Assembly: GCA_958510875.1 (NCBI GenBank)
Contig: OY294068.1
Location: 195,696,315-195,760,314 of the forward strand
Reading direction: 5' to 3'
Length of the DNA stretch: 64,000 nt
DNA from: Endomychus coccineus
Taxonomy: Eukaryota; Arthropoda; Insecta; Coleoptera; Endomychidae
Numbering within the stretch: position 1 is the stretch's first letter; every line of letters starts with the position of its first letter. Under the pieces are notes generated by a model. The model was not told the DNA's origin. It saw nothing but the letters and a program-made list of their open reading frames with translations, and ran no database searches. Position numbers and translations under genes: made by a program. Shown here piece after piece: positions 11,842-22,100 of this stretch.

Positions 11842-11939
11842 TTTAATCTCATCTTCGATCTGTATCTGCTCATTTTCCCACTCAATTGAGCTCCACCTCT
11901 AGCCTTTTGATGATATCTTCCACTTTTGTTCTTTCTTTT

Positions 11940-12480
11940 CTCATTATTTTTTTATACTTTGACTACGCCCATTATGTTCAAAGAAGATCGTGTGAGCCGT
12001 GAGAGAGGAGCTAGCCATTCGAATTTTTCTTGAAGGTTTGGAGGTTATAGACATAGGGATTTCTCTGGCTTCATTGGTTGGTATAGGAGCTCTAGATGAT
12101 GAAGTGGTGTGAAGAGTACCATCATCTGCAAAGTTGTGGACGAAACAAGTGGTCACTTCCAACAGATCGTTGATATGGAGCCGAAACAAAGTTGGCACTG
12201 AGACAGATCCCTGGGGAACACCAGCTTTTATTGGCATTGTATTGGGGGAAGCTCCGTCAATCAACACATGGAGTGATCGTTCATTCACGATTTTGAAGCT
12301 TTCTGAGTATTCTATGAGCTCGATGTTGATTGCTTCACCATCACTTTAGAGATCAGAAATAATGGTGCAATGGGTTACTTATTAGGAAAGATCTCCTCCC
12401 CCTTTTTGGAATCGGTTGGATTCCGGCTGTCTTCCAGCTTATATTCTCACAATTTGGCAACTTATTGAACAGTTACTATT
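11940..12480 (-). pseudogene. Jockey-like LINE RT relic, antisense
   Basis: On the minus strand, 12480-12340 encodes a decayed SWKTAGIQPIPK-like block followed by EEIFPNK and PIAPLFLISK, matching the WKxAxVxPIxKKG...YRPIALLSxxSK region of jockey-type RTs. The 114-codon frame at 11944-12288 then carries ERSLHVLIDG, IKAGVPQGS, LFRLHINDLLE and FADDGTLHT, the RT core. Relatives of the same family lie antisense at 36660-36933 and 54655-56040. The GVPQGS and FADD motifs survive, but frameshifts and truncation at both ends make it non-functional. Confidence 0.85.
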
Positions 12481-12572
12481 CTCCAGCCACATCTTCCAAG
12501 ATATTATTCTTAAGTATCTAGAAAATAGCATACCAGCACGAGTTGTTTCTCAATTAATATAAATAAGTCAAT

Positions 12573-13543
12573 ATTTCGATCAGGGTTGGGAATTATACAG
12601 TATAAATAGTTTCACACTTTACAGGTATTATACTGACGTACAAAACGTATAATGCAGTATGATATCTACGGAAATAAATATCCGTATTGAACGGTATTAT
12701 GCAATATTATACAGTATTAAACACATGGTTAGGCACATTTGCAGCATAATCTTCTATTATAAGAATATATCCTCACCTTCATAAACAAAGCATTGCATGG
12801 CTCAGTATAAAACTTCCTCCAGGGTCTGTAGAAATAGAAACACATTTTTGAGACATTCACTTTTGATTGCAAATTATTAGCACCCCATTTATAGAAACAA
12901 AAACTAAAGAGCAACAAATAGACCAAGTGAGTGAGTCCCTATTATAAAATTTCAATGCTACTGGCTTTGAAGACTCGATTGAATTTTATATCTCCTTAAC
13001 CATGCGAAAGTCTTGGGAGCCTTGCTAAAAAGTTCTTATATATACCTGCATCGTCTCCTCAAACTAGAAAGAGTTTTTAGCAATTAGGTCATGTGTGCAT
13101 AACAAATTGTGCAACACCAAAGGAACAGAGGTCCTTGAATTTAGTGAAGATTATGGATTGAAAATATAGATAGTAATCAAATGATTACTAGCCATAGGAA
13201 TCGTCATTTATCAAGTTCAGTTGTATTATTCTATTTGTTTGGTATTAATGAAAATAACTGTATTTTTGTGTTCAAACGTTGAAGAGTTTAATGGTAATTT
13301 CTCTATTAATAAATATCAAATTCTTTTCATTTATCAATGTAATAAATACATACCTTGATAGAGTTCCTAGTTTATATTTAAAATAGCAGATAGATGATGA
13401 AAAAAAATGTTTGGGAATCTTTCTTATTCTACTTTAAAACCTATAATACGTGAATTTTATACTGCAGAATCATATACCATTTTATAAGACGTTTAATACA
13501 TATTATACAAAACGTATTCTATGTTCCTAACCCAGATTTCGAT
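12573..13543 (+). mobile_element. Internally deleted hAT element with 8-bp TSD
   Basis: The element spans 12581-13535 (955 bp) and begins CAGGGTTGGGAA; its other end, TTCCTAACCCAG, is the near-perfect inverse. An identical 8-bp duplication, ATTTCGAT, lies at 12573-12580 and 13536-13543. An 8-bp TSD with CAG termini is diagnostic of hAT. The interior has many ATTATAC-type subterminal repeats near both ends. At about 13015-13080 the plus strand encodes LAKKFLYIPASSPQTRKSF, matching the hAT C-terminal block LAKKYLxIPASSxxSERxFS. So a fragment of transposase is retained, but no complete gene. It is non-autonomous. The clean TSD suggests recent insertion. Confidence 0.88.
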
Positions 13544-15572
13544 ATTACTGTAAGTGAATAGAACATTGGAACATTGGACAAAATTAACACAATCTTAGAA
13601 ATAAATATTTACAAAGGCATGGAAAATAGGCAAGATCACTATCGTGCGAATTCAGTTTAAATTGCACATATAACTGGAATATAGCAATAAAATAATATGT
13701 ATGCATGATTTTTCAAACAATACATGCTGTATTATTCAAATCGTATTTTTAGTGTTCTCCCCTATACTACCATATTATTGATTTCTAAATAGCACTGTTC
13801 TAGTTAAAATTGAACTCTTATACTCTCATCTGACTGTTTACAATGGTGGTGTAATCCTACAGCAAAATATTTTTTTAATATAAATTTGCTTAATTCGAAA
13901 CTATGTTTTTTCAATGGCTCTTCTTCATAAATATGATCATTAGACATTTTTAGAATTCAGAACAGACATTGTTACATTTAACAGTTTAACTATATTTATA
14001 TTTTTGAAATGAGAGTTGGTTACGAACAACTTCAAAATTGTTTTCGCTTCCAAACATAAGCCAATTACATATTGTGATGCATTATATAAATTTCCCCAAG
14101 TTTTACATAACTGCAAAATGGACAAAGAGTTAACATCTTGCAAGAGTTTAATGCAAGTGTCACAATTTATTTCTTTCATCACTGCTCTCACAACAAAGCC
14201 TGCAATATAGCCAATAACTTCGTTCTGCATGTAAATTTTCTCTATCTTGAACTTCCACTAGGTGTTCTAAACGTGACCAAGACATTGTAAGACCATCACC
14301 ATCTGCAGCACCATCAAATGTTAATGAAGTTACCGTAATGTCTACCGCATTCAAGAACTCTGAACACATGTTATCTAAATTTGCCTTCTCTTGACCATTA
14401 AGGCCATCAATAAGAAAATACCTCACCGGAGATCCAACTATATGTTCGTACCACTTCTGCAATGTTCTCGAGTGTGGCAATGAATTATTAAATTTAGATC
14501 GAACATACTCATAAGCCTTGTTTCAATAAAAATTTGAAGTTAATGCAAATGATCTCAGCTCAGGTTCATATTTTTTCTGTGAAGATCCTTTTAGAAATCT
14601 ATTAATTAATATTAGAGTTGATGCACTGGTAGCATCCTAAAATAAAATAAATCAATTTTTGTGGATATATATATTTTATCAATAAATTTTAAAAATCTAC
14701 TTCATTTATTTTTTTTTCACTAAAGCTATTGTAAATAGACCATTAGAGTTGTAAATTACAAACTTATAGAAATAATTTGAGATGCATTGGTTGATAACAT
14801 ATCTTGATTTTTTAAAGACTTCAACAATCCCTTTAACCTAAGAATTCGAGCTTTTCACTTTCTATAACTTTCAGTCAGGTTTTTTTATGTTTCGTCTTTG
14901 ATTATGGACTGTTTTCTTAGCAATTTTCCAAATTTGTTTAGCTTTTTCTGCACTTTCCATATCACTTGTATGACAGTCCCCCATATATCTTAGTCTTCAT
15001 CTAAACAAACATCAGTTGATTATTATAAAATAAATATGCAGTGTCTTGGTACAAGGATAAATATGCAAAGTTTGTAATTTTTCAAGAGGCGCTTATATAC
15101 TTGAATAACTTTAAAGTTAATACTTTGAGAACACCATATACCCACTGTGGTCTATGCAAATATGTATAAGTATCAGACGATGAAAGAGTAATGGTCAATC
15201 TTGAACCTGTTCTTATTTTATACATTGGCTTCTCTAATTCTGAAGTATCATTAAACAAAGATAAGATTCCTTTAAATGGTTCAGTAAATGTAGAAGAGTT
15301 ATCTTCATTACTTTGTGTTTCAGTCTGGAGCCTATAAACAAAGAATGTAATATTTAAAACCATTTTGGTGAGGTTTGACTTACTTTGTTGGGGAACTTAG
15401 ATTTTCTGGTTTTAAAAACGATAATTCTTCGAAAACCCTGCTCATCAGAAGATGCTGTCAAAGTAGAGCTTTCATTAAATCAAGCAGTTACTGTTGTGGA
15501 ATTATGACCTGAGGGCAATTAATAAACAGTCAAAAAACGTAGCAGTGACATCAATTAAATAAACATATTTAC

Positions 15573-15761
15573 CCAATCACATTTTCTTCTGGCGATTCTA
15601 TTAAATGGTGGATAGCAGTTTTTAAAATGTGTTTATTCCCAGATTTGTTTATTTTAATGTCTTCTGGTAAAAAACGTTTTGAGCAGACTATCATACCATG
15701 CTGAAGAACAAGATGAAGAGATCTAGACCACCTGTCAATTTGAATACAGTCTTTTGGAACC
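15573..15761 (-). pseudogene. THAP exon 2 of the P-element relic
   Basis: Preceded by TTTTAG (acceptor ending at 15762) and followed by GTAAAT (donor from 15572). It encodes VPKDCIQIDRW, LVLQHGMIVCSKRF and LPEDIKINKSG, the second half of the THAP domain. The open frame spans the whole exon. The zinc-ligand His in CSKHF is replaced by Arg. Confidence 0.68.
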
Positions 15762-15981
15762 CTAAAATAAGTAAGATATAATATAGCATTACATTACAGT
15801 TTTTTATGTCTAAAATATGTAAACAAATAGTCATATTATATAATGCATGACATTTTCATATAATATATGTAATATGTTTATATCACTATATAAAGTGTCA
15901 TATAATCTCATAAATATTTGTTATTTACTGTTCACAACATGGAAGTCTTGTCTCTGATGGAAGATACGCCTCTGAACTTAC

Positions 15982-16046
15982 ATATGAAATGACAGCTCCG
16001 AATCTTTTTCGTGAGTTGTAGAACAAACACAGCACTTTTTCGTCAT
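15982..16046 (-). pseudogene. THAP exon 1 of the P-element relic
   Basis: The ATG is at 16046-16044 on the minus strand. The exon gives the first two Cys ligands of the finger (KKCCVC) and ends after CAT AT, directly before GTAAGT (15981-15976), a strong splice donor. The split codon joins with the next exon to give M-V-P-K-D, restoring the expected family pattern SFHxFPKD. That makes the intron assignment convincing. Confidence 0.7.
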
Positions 16047-16369
16047 TGTTACAGTTCAAGTATACACAAAACAACAAGGAAACTTCTTTCAAAACAACAT
16101 AACACACTTTCACAGTCTTAGAAACCTAGAAATGTCGAAAAACACGGAATGAACGATTAACATCAACAAGTTGTAAATGTTTGAGTTCCAATGTGGCAGA
16201 CAGATGCTGATCGCTGATTGGTCAACGCATAATATAAACAGTTCTTGGTTCCGTTCTATCTTGCCCACCTTTTTCACAATTCGAAGCCGCTTCTATCGTT
16301 TCCTATTTCTATGTCTGGCCCCATATCTTTTTTGGCATTGAGATCAAGCAGAATGCGCATTATTGTAAG

Positions 16370-17250
16370 CTGACTGAAGACATATGGCTATCGATGACAG
16401 CTATATTAGGAGGGTCCTTCCGTTGTGGATCCAAAACGAAGTTTGTTGCAAACATTCTAGCAAAAGGGTTAGCTTTCTTCGTGGTGTAGTAGGCAGTGTG
16501 CTATGACCTTCTATTAGGGGAAGGAATGAACGTGTATTTGGCGAAAGTCCAATACCAACGGCAGCCATTCGTGCATTCGATAAGCTTGGATCTTATTTTG
16601 GCGTTATATGCCTCCTTCTAAGCGTTCATTATTCCATTGCAGATATTTATGGCTTCCACATATTCTGTTCTGGTCTCCAGACATGAGAAACCGCGCCAAC
16701 GAAGTTATGCTGTTTGTTTTGAAGCGACCGCCCTTGAACCTATTTAACCATCATCCACCAGATAGTGGTGATTTGTTATTATGGATACAGAAGGTTCCAT
16801 TCCATCAGAATCGAAGCATACGCTCCTCCTGGGAAATGGGAGAAAAACATACGAATACCATCCCAGTCGGTTGAGTTGTAACGCTAAACTGTGCGTGGAA
16901 GTGTTAGATTGGTTCGGGGACAGGTTTTAGTGATGAGCGAATGATCAGAATTGCCCGATGGTGCACGAACCATTGGGATCTGGATTGTTAGTGAGGAATA
17001 AGTCAAGCGTATTGGCATAATGATGGTTGTTATCGGGATCTGTGTTGGTTCGTTACTTAACTGCTCGAGACCATAGGAAATGGTGAAGGCCTCAGCCTGT
17101 CGCCCTTCATCATTCATCTTGTTTGAAAATTTGAGCCAAGAGGAGTTGTAAACGCTGAAATCCCCCATGATGATAATTTCAGCTGCTGGATAGTTTTGCT
17201 GAATGAGGTCAAATTGAAGAAGAAGAAATTCAAAGAGTTCACCATAAGTT
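16370..17250 (-). pseudogene. Jockey/I-like LINE endonuclease relic, antisense
   Basis: On the minus strand from about 17190 the translation reads IIIMGDFSVYNSSWLKFSNK, then NDEGRQAEAFTISYGLEQL. Family members have GDFNxHxxxWL...DxxGRxAExFAxxxGLxQLV at this place. It continues SNEPTQIP and SGNSDHSLIT, the SDH motif. After 16884 a frameshifted DWDGIRMFFSHFPG block corresponds to the start of the linker to RT. The Asn of GDFN is Ser. The frame is interrupted repeatedly and the RT is not present here; RT relics of probably the same family lie at 11940-12480, 36660-36933 and 54655-56040. Confidence 0.82.
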
Positions 17251-17434
17251 GGTTCACTTGGTGACGATTATATATTCGTTAGGCCCGTCAAAGTCAAACA
17301 AAATAAATATCAAATGTTGTACGTCTTCCTAATTTATGATCTCTGAGAACATCAATTCATAATAATTGTATACCCACAACTGATGGCGTATTTCAATAAG
17401 CCCTGTATGAAGAAGCTAGCTTATTTTACAAAAA

Positions 17435-17545
17435 AATTCTATAGAAATTTAATGGAAAAAATTGCAGTTCCACTTGGATATTTCCGTATATAATTTTATG
17501 TAAGTGGAACTGTGATTTTTCTTTAAATAAAATTTTCAGTTTTCA
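17435..17545. repeat. Small inverted repeat (possible MITE stem)
   Basis: CAGTTCCACTT at 17465-17475 and its exact complement AAGTGGAACTG at 17502-17512 enclose a 26-base loop. Similarity between the arms extends imperfectly about 20 bases outward through T- and A-rich sequence. No duplication of target sequence was identified. Confidence 0.4.
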
Positions 17546-17549
17546 ATTT

Positions 17550-18585
17550 TTCATTGTACAATTTCCATGTAACACTTTCATCATATCGTTTATCGTGACA
17601 TGTCAAAGTTTATTTTGTTCCACTTCAATATATCCATTTTTTGTTCCCTTAATGACAGTAATGACAGCATTTCCAAAAAAGTTTCCTTCCTACCGCTGTT
17701 ACATTTGTACTGACACATTTTTTCAAGTGAATAAATGAATATTGTTGTACATGCAATAAAATAATACGAACAGGTTGAAATTTCTAGATAAAAGTGTAAC
17801 TATTAATCATTATTCCCCTTAGAAGTAGAACACGCATACACACAGGTGAGCATACAAATATTATCATGCTTTGTCGTATCTCATCGTTGTTTATCTATAG
17901 ATAAGCTGATTCCTTATCATACATTACACAGTCTGATGTAGTTGAGTTCGAAATTTTGCGCGAATTAGACAAAAGAACGGTTTTTGTGTATTTTTCCAAT
18001 ATGAATACCGCAGAAAAATTGGAAAATAGGGTGAATATCATCAAGTATCTACTGTTGTTTTTCAATGGTTTCGAATTGGTAAGTTTTGAATCTATACCAT
18101 TAAATGTACCTAGGCTCATTCCAGATTCATTCATGGAATTGTGATTCATTAATTATGGAGTTCCATAAAATATAAATAATATTTTAGTATTTAAGTTTAG
18201 GGAATCTTTACCTTTATTATACAGTTCAAGGGATCCATAAATTCAGCTATGTATGTATGTATATATACGTATATACAAGTGCTTGAAGTTTCATGATTTT
18301 GAAATAATAACCTTAGATTAATCACTAGTCAACATTGAGCAATATATATTTTTGTAGAGTTGTTATCTATTGATGATAATTCCGAAACTAGTAAAGATGT
18401 GTGCTTAATCTACGTGTACTAATTATCCGATACTCCGAAGAAAAATAAACTGAATATATGTATATATCTTATATATATCAAGTAACCATTTTCGATAAAG
18501 ATATAAATAAAATATCGAAACGTCAGAAAGGCAAAATCTGGTTTCAAGTCTTATTGAACTCAGAATGACCCCCACCTGCATCCGA
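17550..18585. other. Mostly non-coding DNA with one candidate exon
   Basis: AT-rich sequence holding the candidate exon at 18001-18078 and, at about 18490-18545, an ATATCGAAACGTCAGAAAGG stretch that resembles the GAAACGTC tail of Penelope-like or other retroelements. Nothing else is supported. Confidence 0.4.
18001..18078 (+). CDS. Candidate first coding exon, tetraspanin-like N-terminus
   Basis: ATG at 18001 opens 26 codons ending exactly at a strong donor GTAAGT (18079-18084). The peptide starts MNTAEKLENR and continues VNIIKYLLLFFNGFEL. Tetraspanins begin with a short charged cytoplasmic stretch, then a first membrane segment of the form (C/M)xKYLLFxFNxxFxL, which this resembles. The exon could therefore start a tetraspanin or another multi-pass membrane protein. 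The following exon was not found, and a 26-residue match is weak evidence. It is included because the frame, splice site and motif agree. Confidence 0.32.
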
Positions 18586-18589
18586 TCTA

Positions 18590-19830
18590 TCAAGATTTGC
18601 GCCGAGTTCTTACAGGCCGGAATGATCTTCGAATTCGAATGCACCGAAGACCGAATTCCGCCCAAACCCCGATGATCAGAGCCACTACTACGACCTTGTG
18701 GCCTGGGTATAGCGTGCGGAGCTCCAGATCTCCTGGCATGAAAGGTAACACCGGCTCTTGGTCTATTTTATACGAGTACCCTACATGGTGATCTGAGGCC
18801 GCATTATGGTGATGGGTGTACGCCGAGGCCGCTTTTGACGAACATGCCGACAGCAGTTGGAAAAACGTTTCATGCACCTTTCGACAGGTTTCAAAGCTGA
18901 CATTAAGAACCTGCACATCCATCAAGCTGCGGCGATAGACCGCGGTGTTGATCACCCCATATTGGCAAGCTGCGGTGAATTCCTCGGCCTTAGATGTAAG
19001 TCCGGATGACCTTAGGTAGCCGAAGGTCAGTCTGGTTGACAATACCGTGCATTGGCTTAGCAACATGTTGCCTGAGCAAAAGCCTGTTCCGCGGCCCTCA
19101 TCTGGGCTATCAGGCCAGAAGGTTGAAACTCGAGAATGGCTTTCTCAACTGGCGAAGATCTTCTCCAGCTTTTTGTGATGCCTTAAAGATGAAGCCCCCA
19201 TTGTGGCCAATTAGTTATTTTTTGACAAGGCTCAGGAGGGGGTCCGAACTCCTATGAACTCTACAAGCTATACTCAGAACCACATTTCAGTGCAGACCCT
19301 CCTGACTGAGGAGTCCCTTACCCCTACCCGGTAATGTGTGAGATGAATGCGAGAAACGGACGACCTAGGATACAAACTGTGGTGGATATGCATCATTTTC
19401 CGGGTACCTTTGTCGAGTCTATGCAGCTCATTGACCGTTCATTCCATCACTCCAAAAGAGTACAGCAGGACTGTACTGTACTTGCCGCGGAGGGCCAACC
19501 TCACTTGGGAAACGTCATAATGTCATGACTAAGATGTTGTTCAATTCCCATGTATACATAGGTCTCTCCAGCATCAAGATATTTGAGGATGCTTCCGTCG
19601 GCATGCTGCATATTCTCGTGCACTTCCGGAGATTGTTCTCTCCTCCAATGAAACTCTGCATCCAATCCCAACTCCATCTCTACAGCTTTGTGTATACTCT
19701 TGACCCCCTCGATCTGGGTTTTTCTCCTCAGAGGTATGCAGATCATCCAAGTGGACAATGAATAAATTCTGCTTTTTTTCAAAAACACTTAATTTGTAAT
19801 GAAAATTTTGAACTTCAAATTTGAACAAAT
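18590..19830 (-). pseudogene. LINE RT / C-terminal relic, antisense
   Basis: On the minus strand at 19750-19510 one protein is spread over two frames: HLDDLHTSEEK, then TQIEGVKSIHKAVEMELGL, EQSPEVHENMQHADGSILKY, and AGETYVYMGIEQHLSHD. Y(K/V)YxGI is the block that follows the catalytic Asp pair in many LINE RTs, and HLDDL probably corresponds to the YxDD box. At 19066-18600 a 158-codon frame contains EEFTAACQYGVINTAVYRRS and YKIDQEPVLPFMPGDLEL, like the C-terminal part of such proteins. The block is noticeably GC-richer than its surroundings. Clade unknown; identification is by motif only. Confidence 0.55.
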
Positions 19831-19915
19831 GTGCTCCAAAATTTTCACCGTAAAATGCACACTTTTCGAAATATTATACGTTTTGTGACGAAAAACGGGA
19901 AAAAATACATACATA

Positions 19916-20285
19916 CAGGATGTTCCATCTCAAACGAGCCACCCCGTATATTTCTTATCCCATAGTGAGTGGAAAAATATCCCGAAACAGGTCGAATAAT
20001 TTTGTTTGAGGGACATCTTTTGACGTATATTTGAGGCTTGAACGAGCAACCCCCTGATAGGGGGCGCTTCAATCCATCAAAATTGAATAGGGGAGAGGGG
20101 TTGAGTGATACGTCATTTGAAAGGTCTTGGAAGCCTCTTTACAACGGTGTATGAAAAACTTGAATTTGATGAACCGTTTTCGCCAAAAATCAATTTTGTT
20201 GCTCGAATGCGCCACCTTAAATATTTTGGTTATTTGTACAATGTACAAGATCATTTTTATTGAGCCTTTTTTACCAACTTAAACA
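19916..20285 (+). repeat. Left terminal inverted repeat of the DD37D element
   Basis: Pairs with 21735-22098. Shared blocks include the CGAGCCACCCCGTATATTTC segment next to the tip, GGGGGTTGCTCGTTCAAGCC (in complement), the TACAACGGTGTATG block and TTGTACAATGTACAA at the inner edge. Mismatches are scattered rather than clustered. Confidence 0.88.
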
Positions 20286-20584
20286 GTCTTCAAAAAATTA
20301 CATGCGTAAAAAAATTGAATTGTGTTGTCACGCTTACAATGAAAAAAATTAAATCTGCGTGTTTAGTTAAATCAAATGTTCTAATTGTCCTCCATTGACT
20401 TCCATACAATAATACATTCTCTCAAACTAATGAATAAAAAACAGCAAAACATTTCCTTATGTCGCCTTCATTTTTTGTTCTTAGAAGGTGTTTATCTGGT
20501 TTTAACGTTCTTAACGATCATTTCATGATTTTAATCAATCTGTTGAGTTACTACTTTGCTGATTTGTTCAAAATTTCAAAAAAT

Positions 20585-21661
20585 ATGGTGTACACATTGC
20601 GAAAACGTGTTGAGCTGGTTAGCCCTTATTACCAAAATCAAAATTATGCCCGAGCGGCTGCAAGTATATTTAACGAAAACCATCCTGAACGTAGCGTTCG
20701 CCATAAGTACGTAATGGAATTGATTTCAAAATTTGTGGAGACGGGTTCAGTAATGGATAAAAAAAGGACACCCATTGGAATTGTTAATGATGAAGGAGCA
20801 GCTGTGGCGGTATTGGGACATGTCCAACTCATGCCAAACACGCAATCTGTACGACAACTTTGTGCAGTTTCCGGTATTAGCCAATCTAACGTTTTCAGAA
20901 TTTTACATAAACACAAGTTCCATCCGTACAAAATTAAATTAATTCAGGAATTGAATGATGATGATTGCGATCAAAGGCAAGAGTTTTGCGAAATTATGAT
21001 CGAGCGTATCAACAATAACCCAAATTTCTTGTACAACGTTTGCTTTTCTGACGAATGCAGTTTTTCACTTAATGGAGAGGTCAACCGGCATAACTGTAGA
21101 ATTTGGAGCGACACAAATCCTCATGTATTTCGAGAAGCTCACACTCAACATCGGGAAAAGCTAAACGTTTGGGTAAGAATTTTGGGAGACCACCTGATTG
21201 AACCTCTGTTTATTCCTGGTAATTTAAATGGCGAAATTTATCTTGAAATGTTGGAAAATGCGATTGATCCGTTAATAGCTGAACAATCAGAAAACGATCC
21301 TCTACTACTTGAACAACAATTGTATTTCCAACAAGACAGAACTCCTCCTCACTACGCCGCACCACCAGTTTGCCAATACCTCAATTTGCAATACCCCGGT
21401 AGTTGGATTGGAAGAAGAGGTCCTATGGAGTGGCCTGCCCGATCTCCTGACCTGAACCCTCTGGACTTCTTCTTGTGGGGACATCTTAAGTCCAAGATTT
21501 TTGTGACTCAGCCTGAAAATTTGGACGAACTACGCCAACGAATTGTAAATGAGTGTCCTCAAATAACTCCAATTATGCTGAACCATGTTAGAGACGGTTT
21601 TCAGTCAAGATTGTATTATTGTATGGAAGTCAACGGAGGATTATTTGAACATTTGATTTAA
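20585..21661 (+). CDS. DD37D transposase, IS630-Tc1-mariner superfamily
   Basis: This is a cut-and-paste transposase that binds its terminal repeats and inserts at TA. I prefer the in-frame ATG at 20585 (358 residues) over the ATG at 20459, because the extra 42 residues look like translated leader while MVYTLRKRVELV begins the usual N-terminal helix-turn-helix. A second HTH-like segment (SVRQLCAVSGISQSNVFRIL) lies at about residues 88-107. Catalytic residues: D156 in CFSDECSF, D251 in YFQQDRTPPHY, D289 in WPARSPDLNPLDFFLWG, with 37 residues between the last two. QQDR replaces the usual QQDGA. No stop or shift. It lies alone between the TIRs. Confidence 0.93.
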   Translation: MVYTLRKRVELVSPYYQNQNYARAAASIFNENHPERSVRHKYVMELISKFVETGSVMDKKRTPIGIVNDEGAAVAVLGHVQLMPNTQSVRQLCAVSGISQSNVFRILHKHKFHPYKIKLIQELNDDDCDQRQEFCEIMIERINNNPNFLYNVCFSDECSFSLNGEVNRHNCRIWSDTNPHVFREAHTQHREKLNVWVRILGDHLIEPLFIPGNLNGEIYLEMLENAIDPLIAEQSENDPLLLEQQLYFQQDRTPPHYAAPPVCQYLNLQYPGSWIGRRGPMEWPARSPDLNPLDFFLWGHLKSKIFVTQPENLDELRQRIVNECPQITPIMLNHVRDGFQSRLYYCMEVNGGLFEHLI

Positions 21662-21734
21662 ACATGCAGATTTATTTTTTTTCATTGTAAGCATGACAAC
21701 ACAATTCAATTTTGTTACGAATGTGATTTTTTGA

Positions 21735-22098
21735 AGATTGTTTAAGTTTGTAAAAAAGGCTTAATAAAAATGAGCTTATACATTGTACAAATAATCAAAA
21801 TATTCGCATTCGAGCAACAAAATGAATTTTTGGCGAAAACGGTCCATCAAATTCACGTTTCCATACACCGTTGTAAAGAGGCTTCCAAGACCTTTCAAAT
21901 GACGTATCACTCAACCCCTTCCCCTATTCAATTTTGAAGGGTTGAAGCGCCCCCTATTAGGGGGTTGCTCGTTCAAGCCTCAAATATACGTCAAAAGATC
22001 TCCCCCAAACAAAATCATTCGATATGTTTCGGGAGCTCTTTCCACTCACTATGGGATAAGAAATATACGGGGTGGCTCGTCTGAGATGGAACACCCTG
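21735..22098 (-). repeat. Right terminal inverted repeat of the DD37D element
   Basis: The inverse partner of 19916-20285, starting just after the transposase stop and its 70-base trailer. The CCCTG tip abuts the TA duplication. Confidence 0.88.
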
Positions 22099-22100
22099 TA

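Larger units (their letters stand above)
8890..11850 (+). mobile_element. LINE (non-LTR retrotransposon), nearly full ORF2 and 3' tail
   Basis: The element runs from a decayed endonuclease N-terminus through an endonuclease core (about 9100-9600), a linker (9610-9905), an RT and C-terminal region (9908-11743) and a short 3' UTR ending in (TTAC)4 at 11826-11841. LINEs copy their RNA into DNA at a nick made by their own endonuclease, and short tandem repeats at the 3' end are known in several clades. Two frameshifts (near 9627 and 9908) and a stop (about 9697) break the frame. A related, more decayed copy is at 26400-27600. The clade, probably jockey- or CR1-like, is not resolved. Confidence 0.9.
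13925..16050 (-). pseudogene. P-element/THAP9-type transposase relic with intron
   Basis: Minus strand. An N-terminal THAP zinc finger is split over two exons (16046-15982 and 15761-15573), starting MTKKCCVCSTTHEKDSELSF and continuing VPKDCIQIDRW and VCSKRFLPEDI. Downstream, RSFALTSNFY, KAYEYVRSKFNNSLPHSRTL and ITVTSLTFDGAADGDG (about 14590-14290) match the P transposase core. IGYIAGFVVRAVMKE with INCDTCIKLL (14230-14150) is its C-terminal signature. Stops and shifts lie between the blocks. P transposases bind DNA through the THAP finger and cut and paste DNA using GTP as cofactor. The final zinc-ligand His of the finger (usual CSKHF) is Arg here. No terminal repeats were found. Confidence 0.82.
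19914..22100 (+). mobile_element. Complete IS630/mariner-type DNA transposon (DD37D)
   Basis: The element is 19916-22098 (2183 bp), flanked by TA at 19914-19915 and 22099-22100. It begins CAGGATGTTCCATCTCA and ends with the inverse, TGAGATGGAACACCCTG. Terminal inverted repeats run roughly 370 bp (about 19916-20285 and 21735-22098) with scattered mismatches and keep features such as the TACAACGGTGTATG block in both arms. One intact transposase gene lies between them. TIRs of this length are long for mariner-type elements. The arms agree well and the gene is open, so the copy is probably young and possibly still mobile. Confidence 0.93.

Noticed and set aside
20459..20584. An extra 42-residue N-terminus for the DD37D transposase
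   Set aside because: The sequence does not look like the family; the helix-turn-helix starts at the in-frame ATG at 20585.
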